This document shows positions 21,885-32,812 of a stretch of DNA of 64,000 nt, piece after piece. Made by a program: the position numbers and the translations under genes. Position 1 is the first letter of the stretch. Each line of letters opens with the position of its first letter. Location of the stretch: assembly GCA_001792895.1 (NCBI GenBank), contig MARA01000004.1, forward strand, positions 682,001 to 746,000. Reading direction: 5' to 3'. A model generated the notes under the pieces. It saw only the letters and a program-made list of their open reading frames with translations. It searched no databases and had not been told where the DNA came from. Source of the DNA: Lentinus brumalis. Its lineage: Eukaryota > Basidiomycota > Agaricomycetes > Polyporales > Polyporaceae.

Positions 21885-24800
21885 TCACTCGATCTGCACC
21901 TTCGGCGGGAGCGGGGGTGGTGGCGGAACACCGAGGGCGCCAGACGCACTGTAGGAGCCCTGCCTGGACGGGCCAGGTGAAGCCGACGCACCGAGGCCCG
22001 CAGACCCCGGACGCGACGAAGCAGCAGCGAGCGCGGAGAGCGTACCGGGGCCGAACGTGTTGTCCCGAGCCTCCAGCTCCGCGGCGTCCTCGTCGCTCGA
22101 TGCGACCGAGGCCAGGTCGGGGTCGGCCGCGAGCCCCGAGGTGTCGATAGCCTGCAACTTCGCGGTCGTGCGCTTGTCCTCGAGCTGCGTCTCCTCGATG
22201 TACTCGCGCGGCGGCTTGGGTGCGAGTGGTGGCGGAGGTGGAGGTGTCGCCTGTGGGGAAGGGGTCCCACGCGGGGCGTCCCGGATTTCATGGTAGCCGT
22301 TGGAGGGTGGAGGTGAGGGGTAGGGCGACAGCGCCGGGGGAGCGGGAAGATGAGCGGCGGTGGAGCGGTCTTCGGCCTCGTACTGGGCCCTTAGACGGGC
22401 CTTCTCCTCTGCAGCAGTGAGCGGTCGGGCACTTACTGGCGTCCCGGGAGCGTTTGGCGAGATCGGTGGGGTGGGTGGAGGACGACCACGAATGCCCGCG
22501 CCGTTGGGAACTTGTGAGGCACGCGGAGGAGGGGTTGGGGTCGTGCCAGGAGAGCCGAGCGTACCCGAATCCTGCTGCTCGTACCTCCGCCGGAGCATCT
22601 CCTTCTCTTCGTACGCAGAAAGCGGTGGTGACTGCGGAGAAGGGGAAAAAGGCGGAGGTGCACCTGCAGGCGCAGGGGGAGAGCCAGGATACGGACCGGG
22701 AGGAGGCGACGATGCGTACTCCGCTGGCGGAGGCATGGGTTGCCAATGCTGCTGCTGCTGTTGCGTTGCAGCGGCATCCATTGCCTCATAGTGGCGGCGC
22801 TGACGCTCTTTCTCAGACAGGATGGGATGCGACGATGAGCCAGCAGCAGCATCGGTGAACGGAGGGGGCATGTCCGCAGGAGGAGAAAGGACAGGAGGAG
22901 AGGACAAAGAACCGGGGACAGAATCCGCGGGACTGGTTGCCTGATAAAGAGCGTCGTACTGCACAGGACCGGCATTACCGGGTACTCGTCCATAGTGGGA
23001 GGACTGCGTCTGCCAGACCGCGTTCTTCGCCTCATAATAACGCTGCAGCATAGCTTTCTCGTCCAAGGCAGAGGGAAGCGCGCTTCCGGGGGTGGTCGGC
23101 GACTTAACGGGAGTGGGTGAGGTAGCGGGTTTGTTGATGGCGCTCATGGCTTCTGAGTAGAGGGCGGCTCCAGCGGACATGCTCGGCACCCTTGCAGCAG
23201 CACTGCTGCCCCCAGCAGAAGAGGAGCCTCCCATGGGAGTGACAGACTGGTCGGCAGCATACGAACCTGACGCCTCTGATCCTTCGAGGCCCCGAGCGCG
23301 CGCAACACGGCGTTGAGCATCTTCGAACAACCGAGCCTTTTCTTCCTCCGCCGTGAGCCACCGAGTCTGCGGCTTGCTGCCTGTTGCGTTGAGAGATGTA
23401 CCCGACATAGGACTCATGGCCGATTCTGTGTGCCCGTTCTGCGATCCCTGATCCCGAGCGGTAAGCAAACAACTCACTGTAGACCCACTGAGCTGAACTC
23501 ACGCCACCCCCAGCTTGCGTACGCTCGACTTTCTCGACGGCTCGGTTATACAACAACACCTTCTCCTGCTCGGCGGTAAGGAATCCAGCCCTGGGTGCAG
23601 GCTTGTTCGTCTGAATCTGCTGTGGTGGAGGAGATGTCGAGATCGGGCTCTCCAAGATTGTGGAGGGCTGCCGGCGCGCGCGCTCCTTCTCCACCTCCAT
23701 TTGCTCCCGGATTTCATCCTCGCTGGCATTGACGATCGTGAGACGCTGCGTCGGGTTCGGGCGACCGCTGCTCGAACGCGGACGGCCGACTGGGACAGCA
23801 TGATTGTCGTACGACGAGCCGCTGCCCGCGCGGGATCTCTGCACACTAGAACCACTCGCGGCGCCAGCAGCATATCCTGTCGCCCCAACAGTCTGGACGT
23901 ACGACGGGCCGGTGACATCAATGCTCTTCTTGCGCTCGCCGAATTCGTTCACGAATCTGTCACCGGAGCTGGCCGGCGCAGTGTTGAACTGTCCTGGGAC
24001 GGGCTTAGTGGGCGAGCGGAAGTCGGTCACGGAGGGCTTCTTGTCAATTGAGTTCGAGTAGCTGTGCGAGGTACCGGATGGCGAAGTCACGCTCGAACCC
24101 GGGCCCGGCATGCTCGCCGGCGAGGGTGCGAAGCCCAGCTGTTGAGCGGGCGGAGATTGCGCCGCTTGCGCTGCCCGAGTGTTCCCTGGGTGGCCAGCAG
24201 GAAGCGAGACGTTGAATGCGTGTCCTATCCGTCTGAACGCTGTGTCAGCGACGATGAATGCGCAGAAGCTGAACCCATATACCTCATCGCTTCGACCGAC
24301 ACAGATCTGCACAACCACCGTCAGCAGATAGATGCAACTGAAACACGAGTGGGACAGACTTTGGCCAATTCGATATCATGACTGGCAAATCCATGATAAT
24401 GGGCTGCCCGGTGTTCATCAACGCCTTGACCGTCAGCACGTAGTTGATATCGATGTGCCGAGCAGCATTGATCGTGGCGGAAGTATGGTGCGGCGGCACC
24501 GTCACGCTCAGCTCTGCCTTGTGCTGAGTGCCGCCGTATAGCGTTGCGTTCACGGGGACCTTCTGCTCGCCGATGCTGGACACCTTCACCTGTGGGCTGC
24601 CCTTCTTCCCCTGCGTGTGAGGCGCGGCTCGCAAGATCGTAGTCTCGCGAAGCATAAACTCGAAGCCGCGAAGCATGACGGTGTGCAACGTGTCGGACTT
24701 GACGGTCGCATTCACCACCACGCGGTCACCAGGGCCATAACAAGTGTGATCCCGCTGCACGATGAGCGTCACGCCGTCTTGGGAGTGGCTGCGAGTCTCG

Positions 24801-26150
24801 GGCTGTGAGTAGATGGGCCACGTCGAGTGCAGTTCGTGTTTGTCAATGATGATAGGCGACGAAGTCGCGGTGATAGTGGGCTTGTCGCGTCGCAGGAAGC
24901 CTCTGCACTAGCGGTCAGCCTTGACGAGAGGACAGGAGAATGGAAACGCGCACTTCTTGCCTTGCACACAAACAGATGCGATGAGCTCATACTTGATACC
25001 AGCTGTAGGCGTAGTTGTCAGAACTCCCAATCAAGATTCTGCCGAGCCTGGGTAGCCCTTGTCTAGACTGCGACTGGGGCTGAAAGTTTCCCTCTCGTCC
25101 ACTAGAGGAACAGCGGACTGAGAGTAGACCTCGCGCGGAGCTTTCTGGCCCATTAGCACCTCTTTCCTCCCGTCGGAAAGGCCGAGATCTTGGATGACCT
25201 GTCTGTCGGCTTAACGACGGATTCGGCAGACTGACTGGAGCGAGCCGTGGTTATCATCGGCATCTCGGGCTGCTCGGAACAGGGATAGTTCTTGCAGGTG
25301 CACTGCAATGTGGACGCTCGTCCCGACACACAGTACGGAATGGAGGATGTGGGAGGAGGAGGAAGGTATGTTCAGGCGCCAACCGACGTTACGTGTGCCA
25401 GCCCGCACACTTGCGCAGGCGACGTCTACGACCACCACTTAGATGCACCTCCAGTTTCCAGATCCCTTGCAGAATCATAGTAGCACTCACACATGCTTAT
25501 GGCAGGTGTACGTATACTATACTGCGGGTCACTCGAGCGTCGCCGCACGTATGACAAAGTAGATCAACGGCTCACCTCCTTTCTCCAGAGCGATAGTAGG
25601 GGGTATGGATTCCGGAATCCGAATGAAGAAAGGGAAGTCATTCTGCGGGGCACTTTGAGGAGACGTGAATGACAGTAAAGCTAGATACTCACAGTGTGTA
25701 ATGTGCTGTACTCATCGTTGGGAGACTGCCAGAGGTGGATGGGGCTCTGACCGACAAAGTCAAAGAACGTGTTCGCGGCACCGCCGCCCGGGAGGGTTTC
25801 GACCTTCCTGAGCTCGATGCGGACCCACTTGGCCTTGACCCCCTGCTGGCCTACGCGCACTTCAATGGCCTGTGTGGTTGGCGCTGAGGATGCATGGAAC
25901 GTTGAAGGAACAAGAACCAGTTACGTACGCCTTTCACTGCAGCCTGTGGACGATCGGCTCCGCCGGGGGGGATTCCAGGATACCCTGTATGAACCGGTAG
26001 AAGTCAATATGCGCCTCCAGCCCGCTTCTTCCGAGAAACGCGCCCGACCTTGGACGAAGTCGACATTAGGAGGTGGGCGTAGTGTTCTGAGGCAACGTGA
26101 GCAAAATATTCCAGAACGACGCGAACGACGCACAACTTAGGCTGAGACAT
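21885..26150 (-). CDS. Arrestin-like adaptor with long repeat-bearing tail
   Basis: Alpha-arrestin-type protein; the family links membrane cargo to ubiquitin ligases and endocytosis. The start at 26150 gives MSQPKL; after the first splice TLRPPPNVDFVQG, then YPGIPPGGADRPQAAVKG. Further exons read VETLPGGGAANTFFDFVGQS, PIHLWQSPNDEYSTLHT, NDFPFFIRIPESIPPTIALE, KYELIASVCVQGKKGFLRRD, GVTLIVQRDHTCYGPGDRVV, AELSVTVPPHHTSATINAAR and INYVLTVKALMNTGQPIIMD, the two beta-sandwich halves of an arrestin fold. The remaining two thirds is a Pro/Ser-rich tail with six spaced copies of an E-K-x-x-L-x-x-x-Y-E-A helix, ending in a polyproline stretch (VPPPPPLPPKVQIE). Many small exons at the 5' end. The tail suggests a scaffold, but its partners are unknown. 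Confidence 0.82.
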
Positions 26151-26504
26151 TGGGTGGGTATAGCATAGGTGAAGGAGGAGGAGGAGGAGAGCGGCAGCTT
26201 CGCGCGCGAGGCACATCATGCACCGCTATCCGCAGGCGCCCATATCCGGACACGCCCTCCTGGTGGCTAAACTCGCCAGCTCTTCGTCGCAGTTCGTCGC
26301 GGAAATGAGGAGCACCTTGTAGACACGCGACATATGTTCCCGGGTATATCGTGTTGTGTTTCATTCTGATCAGTCACCCGCAGCGCGCATTATTGGCGCT
26401 AGCGAATGTGGTAGCGCCGCGGCGGCGCGGGGCCAGAGACACCTTTGTTCGACGCGCTCTTCAGTTTCTCTTCTTCCCCATCCTCGAGCTCGGCCTCATG
26501 AGCA
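26151..26504. promoter_or_regulatory. Shared divergent promoter, arrestin/ATG9
   Basis: 354 bp between the two start codons. No specific operator was recognised. A ctcctcctcctcctcc-like run (on the - strand) lies near 26170-26190. Confidence 0.45.
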
Positions 26505-29500
26505 ATGGCTAGCAACTCCCATTCCCGTTCGATGTACGGCTCTCATGGTGGCAGCAGCTCTCGCCCGTTCCTCAACATGCTCAACCCCATGGGCCGCACA
26601 TACCAAGGCTACATGCAGGCCAACCAGTCTGTCGTCGAGGAAGAAGACGAAGAGGACGCCGACCTCGAGGCTGGCCAGACCTCGCGACGCTCCGAGCTCC
26701 GCTCTCCTACAAGACCGCATGGCAAGCGCAAGGTTGCATGGAGTGGGGACGCGTCTGAGATGAACGTTCTGCGGCCCAATAACCGCCACGCCGACCCCAA
26801 AGGCGAGGAGTCGTCCGACGATGAGGTGCCTCAGGACTTCATGATCGAGGCGAGTGCCCCTGCACAGCGTCGCCCGCCGTCCCCACCTCCGGCCAAGAAT
26901 GCAAAGGGCAAGGAACGGGAAGAGCGCAAGCACGCGCTGCACTCGTCCCGTAGGCCTTCCAGTTCCAAGCCCATCCTCCCGACCACCTCTGCGGACACGC
27001 CCGTCTCAGTGCCTCCTCGACCCTCAGAGATAAGTTCAGGGCCCCAGGCGCAGTCAGAACCGCTGCACGAGCCGCAGCCGAAGCACATGCGCGGGCTCGA
27101 CGAGCACGAGCGTGCGCTGTGGAACTGGGTCAATGTGTACAACCTCGACGCGTTCCTGCAAGAAGCCTACTACTACTATGAGGGGAAGGGACTGTACAGC
27201 ATAGCGCTATCCCGGGGCCTCAATCTCCTGTCCGTCGTGCTCACTCTGTCGGACAATCGCAATGTACTGATAGCTTTGCGTAGAACAGTCGGGTTTGTCA
27301 TTGGATTCTCAACTTTCCTCCTGGGATGTGTGGATTACTCCCAAATACGACATGAGAAAGTCACAAGACTGTCGGAAGTCGTCGTGGGCAGATGTGTGTC
27401 GAGGTGAGCATGGTACGGCGAAGCGTGGCACGGAGCTACGGAAGGTCGTTGATACGGTCCTTGCAGGTTCTCGGGATTCACACTGCTCTTCTTCATGCTC
27501 TTCTCCGCCTTCTTCATCTGGCAGCTCGTCTCGTACGTGCTCAGCATGATGCGACTCGTGGACATGTATCGTTTCTACACGCATCTCCTGCACATACCCG
27601 ATGTACGTGCCCGTCATACTTCCGCATCGCTGCGTGCTCATGCCCCCTCGTTGGTAGGAAGACATCCAGACTATCTCTTGGCCAGAGGTCGTGCGGCGCA
27701 TCGGTATGATTCGGGAAGACAACCCGCTCACAGCCATCTCCTCCAAGACCGCGGCCCACCATTCGTTCACGGCCAAGCTCGACGCGCATGACATCGCGAA
27801 CCGCATCATGCGCCAGGAGAACTACCTCATCGCGCTCTTCAACAAAGAGCTGCTTGACCTGCGCGTCCCACTTCCCCTATTCCTGCAGCGCTTTGCGTTC
27901 TTCCGAACCGCGGAAGAGGGCAAGGGCAAGACGTTGACCAGGGCGCTAGAGTGGAACCTCCGGTTCTGCTTGATGGAGTACCTGTTTGACGAGAGCGGAA
28001 AGGTGCGAAAGGTGTTCTTGAAGAGCAAGAACAGGGCGGTGCTTATCGAAGGGTAAGTGAACACGTCTACACGACGTAGATAGTGCCGAACTGACGAGTG
28101 CTACAGTCTCCGGCGACGGCTTATCTTCATGGGCATCCTGAATGCCATCTTCGCGCCGTTCATCGTGCTCTACCTCCTCATGTACTCGTTCTTTAGGTAC
28201 TTCGAGGTGCGCCAGAAAGTCGCACATTGCGTGATGCAGTACTGACTTCAGATGATTAGGAGTATCACAAGAACCCGTCGAACATCGGTGGCCGCGCGTA
28301 CACCCCGTATGCGCAGTGGAAGTTCCGCGAGTTCAACGAGCTTCCGCACCTGTTCAAGCGGCGCCTGAACGAGTCCTACGAGACAGCGAGCATGTACATT
28401 GGCCAGTTCCCTAACGAGAAGGTGACAATCATTGCCAGGTGCGTCTCCATCTCCGGCAGCAGACGCAATGTGTTGACCCAGCGTGCAGGTTCGTTGCATT
28501 TATCGCCGGCTCGTTCACCGCAGTCCTTGTGCTAGCCTCTGTCCTGGACCCGGACCTCTTCGTGCACTTTGAGATCACAGCGCACCGCACCGTCATCTTC
28601 TACATCACACTCTTCGGTTCGATCCTCGCGGTCGCGCGAGGCATGATCCCCGAGGAGAACCGTGTGTTCGACCCGGAGCTGCTCATGACCGAGGTTGTGC
28701 AGTACACGCACTACATGCCGGACGAGTGGAAAGGAGAGCTCCACTCGAAGAAGGTGCACGAGGAGTTCGGCCAGCTCTTCGCAATGAAGGTCGTCATCTT
28801 TGCGCAGGAGCTGCTGTCCGTCATCCTGACACCGTTCGTCCTGTGGTACTCACTCCCGCCATGCGCGCCTTCGATTGTGGACTTCTTCAGGGAGTTCACC
28901 GTGCATGTGGACGGGCTGGGGTACGTCTGTTCGTTCGCCGTATTTGACTTCCAAAGGCACGGGAATATCAAGGTATGTCGTTGTGACTCTGACGAAGCCC
29001 ATCTTTGATCATCTCACCTCACACTATATGCAGTTCGGTGCACCGACGAAGGTCGCAGACGAGCGCTTCATGTCAAAGGAGGGCAAGATGGAGAAGAGCT
29101 TCCTCAACTTCAAAGCCGCACATCCAGACTGGACGCCCAACGACCCCTCCGGCTCGCTGTACCTCAGCCGCATGGCCGACCTCAGCGCCGCCCACCCCGT
29201 CGGTCTCGGCCGGCGCCGTCTCTTCCAGCGCGGCGCACCGAACATCGCTCCCGTCCCCTCCGCATCGGGAGACTTGGACTCGACCGTCCACCTGCACGCC
29301 CCAGGGCTCGCAGACAAGGCACGCGAGTACGACCGGGCACTGCGTGCGAGCCAGAACGTGCGCAGGCGCGGACCGGGCGCGAGCATGATGATGGCCGGGA
29401 GTGTGCTGCACCCCGCCCAGCTCGGGCAGACTGGCCGCCCAGGCGACTCGATGCTCCAGTCGACGATGGGCGGGGCGGGGATGGCGCAGACGGCGGTGCT

Positions 29501-29774
29501 GGGCGACTCGCAGGGTAGCGTTATGCCGGCGGGCGGACATGGTGTGGACTCGGTCATTCCGGAGGAGGACCTTGCTGCGGATGGAGGCGTTGGGAGCTCC
29601 CTTGGGGAGTCGTATGTCGATGGTAGGCGTCCGCGTGCGAGCGTTGGACAGTCGCAGCAGGAGGACGATGACGAGGAGCTGGAGGACGGCGGCGTCTTGG
29701 GGCTGTTGGCGCAGATTTATGGGACAGGCGCGAACTTCAAGGGTAGAGGGCGAGGGCCACCCCGCGCTCTATGA
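26505..29774 (+). CDS. ATG9: Autophagy-related lipid scramblase ATG9
   Basis: Multi-pass membrane protein of Golgi-derived vesicles that seeds the phagophore and scrambles lipids. The start ATG at 26505 gives [21 protein letters not shown] disordered, acidic cytosolic N-terminus of about 210 residues precedes [20 protein letters not shown] and [20 protein letters not shown]. The membrane core follows: [120 protein letters not shown] and [20 protein letters not shown]. These match the ATG9 family closely. A long variable C-terminus ends [18 protein letters not shown]. About seven introns. The frame is intact throughout. Confidence 0.95.
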
Positions 29775-30202
29775 TGATATCGATGTGTTGTTTTGCGTTC
29801 ATGCGGACATGTTAGTTTACGATTGTACTGATACGGAGACGATGGATGCTTGGACACAACCTGCCTGCTCTTGCATGGGTGGATTGCATCTCTGGTCCGC
29901 CTCTGTAGGCCGTGCAAGTCTCAGACATGTACACCTCATAGATTCGGAAGAAGGTTAAGATGGTGAAAACAATCGTTCGCCGATGTCGATGGACGTGGAA
30001 GCGTGTATCACACGACCAACCTGTACAGTCTTGCTGACCAGACGGATTTGAACTTGCGCCATGACCTTCTGCTCATCCAAACTGAAGCTGGCCCACCAAT
30101 CAAGAAACCTAATTTCAAGTCTGAATGACTGCTTACATAGATAGATACAGGCGATTCCATCACATCATAGTACGTTGTACACAGTCGCAATACTTACACC
30201 AA
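29775..30202. other. Intergenic, ATG9/FunK1 copy 2 convergent 3' ends
   Basis: No gene. From 30108 to 30202 the sequence is the 3' flank of the FunK1 duplication arm. Confidence 0.5.
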
Positions 30203-32718
30203 TCACTTTACAAAAGGAAATTTCTCCAGCACGCCGCCCAACTTCGCCGCCTCGTCGCACGCCACCATGACGTTCCTGTAGAGTGCGGGCGGGGTACTTC
30301 GCGCAATTTTCGCTGCGTCGTAGACGTTGTAGAACTCGAACGGGAGGTCCTCACATACCGCCTCACAGAGCTGCTCGGGCCAGTATCTGCTTAACGCGTT
30401 CACCGTGAACTCCGCGTCAATACCACGTAAGAAGTCAGAGCGTCCGTGGTACCTGTCGAGGGGGCTGGAGAAAAGCTGGTCATAGACTCTGAGGTGCACC
30501 TGAGTCTTCGCGTCGAGATTGTGCCTGCTACCAGATCGAGCCGGCGGTTCTTCGTGCGGCAAGCCGTGCTGCGCATTCCGAACATAGTGGCGGAAGAGAA
30601 CCCAGACAAGGATCCACCAGAGGGACTCGAGATCGTGGGCAGCACAGAACGTCCACGGCGGCTCCGGGACATGGGCTGTTTTGCGTTTTTTGACATTAGG
30701 CGGCCGCTGGCGCCTCAGGAAGTCGCCCTTCTGCACTTCCACTGCTATGAAGTTTGGCGTTCCCTATCATGATGCGACTTATAATCAGTGCACGACATCC
30801 TCTTTTGACGAAAGAAACACTCACAGCACACGTGGGATGTATCGGCGAATTGTCATCGAAACGCTTCGAATACTCGAAGTCCGCGAGGACACCACGCACG
30901 CCGCCCTCCGAGGTGGGGAATACGAGTATGTTGCCGGGACTGATGTCACGGTGGGCCCACCCGACACATCTCATGAGGAAGAGCGCTGCGTCGAGGTCAG
31001 TGACGAAACCCCTGGAGAAACAGTACAGCACTGACTGTAGGCCGCGTCGGCACATGCAGTGAAGACATGGGAGGACGCCTTCACATCGTACAATACTTCA
31101 CCGCGTTTCATCACCACACGATGGTGAGCCCTCGAGACGATTGAGGCGACACGGAATGGTGGTGTGACCTCGCGGAATGTGTACTTCGGGGCATCGCTGC
31201 TACCGCGTCCTTCCTGAGTGGACCTGTTCTTCAGCGCAGGCTTGAAGTCGGCAAGGGATAGCTGCTGGACCCGGCTGAAGTCGAAGTCGTTGTGCATCCG
31301 TCCCGTGGTGTCGATCGAGCCTGGTGGGCTGTCCGCCTGCACGACATCAGACGCGAGGATCTGAACGAAGTAAGCCTGCCGGTCTTCGATAGACAGCTCA
31401 GCCCGAGGGTCTTCAGCTTCGGTAGGCCATGGATGTTCAGAGATTGCCGTTAGGATTTTGCCAAGTACATCAGACTCTGAAGGTCTGTCGTCGTCCAGCC
31501 AGTAGTCCTTGATGCAGACCTGCTGACCTGCATCGTCGAGGGCCTCCCAGACGCGTACACTGCGCCCAAACACCTTGTGAGTACCTGCTTTTCTCAGGTA
31601 ACGCTGGGTGGTGTAGTGTTTGCCGCTGACGCAAATGCGAAAGCCCGATGAGGAGATGCGCTCGATACTGGTGTCCCATCCCAGTTGGGACAAGGAGGCG
31701 AAAGCAAGCCGCGCGAAGAATGACACCAAGACCGGGTATTGCTGCTAGGAATGAGTGGGTCATATGGTGAGAAGGATGCGCAGTGACGCACTTTGTTGAA
31801 GTCTATAGGCTCCGTGACGAGCATGACCGAGTGATCGGCATACCAGAACCGCGTACCGGTATCCTCCACCGTGCACCCGCGAACGAAGCGGCATGCTGGA
31901 TCCGCCCTCAGCTTCTGCACCAGACTCCATGTCATCTTCGCAATGTCCTGTGGGGAGATGCGGGCTGTGATCAGCGGGATCCAACTCAGGGGAAGATAGA
32001 CGCACGTCGAGGGCATCTGCGTCAGAGTCCCGTTTCTTGAACTCATACAGAACTGCAGCGTGATCCCACCACAGCTGGCCACGCTGTTCCTCTGCCGAAA
32101 GATACTCTCCGAGATCTGCACCTATGTGGATTGCGTCTGGTTTGTTGGAGCTCTGAAAGTCTCCTTTGAGCTCCTCCCCCTCCCCTAAGCAACGTAAGCG
32201 AGACGTGGGGTGCAAGGCATCGTCGAGTTCGATGCAGGCGGAGGTGACGGCCTGGGAGATCTCTTGGAAGCTGGAGACTTGAGGCTCAGAGGGAAACTGT
32301 TTCTCTGGAGGGTTTCGGTACCAGCGCCAGGAAGGAGTGGACGTCGACAGATCCAAGGCGGCCTCGACTCCGGGCTCCAGAGGCTGAGAGAGTCGCCGTA
32401 CTATACTATCCAGGTCAAGAGAGCCTGGGAGGGGCGGACAGAAGAAGTCGAGGTAGTCCTCTATGGAGATGACAGGGACCTCGCGGAGGTACTCGACGAC
32501 GGCCGTACTCAGATTGCCGTCCTGGTGGTCCTTGGTGTTGTCCCAGGAACTCATACTGACGGGAGTCTGTGCGCTATGTTCATAAATGGTTGGAGAAACG
32601 AGGAAGGGAGCATGCAGCTCACCTTCGTCGACCGACTTGTGTTCGGACCCCTTGGCCTTGGTGAGTGGTTCGGAACGCACCTGAGGCTTTCTAAGGACCT
32701 TCCTCTTTAGGTAGCCCA
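30108..32718 (-). repeat. Large inverted duplication, right arm (FunK1 copy 2)
   Basis: Reverse-complement match to 14341-16800, covering exons, introns and a short 3' flank. The arms are about 13.3 kb apart and enclose HSF1, the arrestin gene and ATG9. Confidence 0.85.
30203..32554 (-). CDS. FunK1-type fungal protein kinase, copy 2
   Basis: Paralogue of the gene at 14435-16744 with the same intron positions. I take the first in-frame ATG at 32554 (MSSWDNTKDHQDGNLSTAVV) as start. The frame stays open upstream to about 32740 without an ATG, so an upstream exon is possible. The kinase core has VCIKDYWLDDDRPSESDVLG, a complete catalytic loop AHRDISPGNILVFP, and DFEYSK. The central 230 residues are roughly 90% identical to copy 1. 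The C-terminal lobe after GTPNF is more diverged (KGDFLRRQRPPNVKKRKTAH against KGGFVEGELPQDVETADVPR) and then converges again at CAAHDLES. It ends GGVLEKFPFVK. The HRD arginine is retained here and lost in copy 1. Confidence 0.88.
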
Positions 32719-32812
32719 GCACGGTACCGCCGGCATAGGCGCCGGCGTTTGGGCCAGCTCAGCACTTCAGAACAACGTGATAACACGATACACTATCCAT
32801 AGAGCGCAAGTG

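Noticed and set aside
32555..32722. Start of FunK1 copy 2 at 32722
   Set aside because: The codon there is GTG. The first in-frame ATG is at 32554. The open frame upstream may be an exon of a longer transcript, which I cannot fix.
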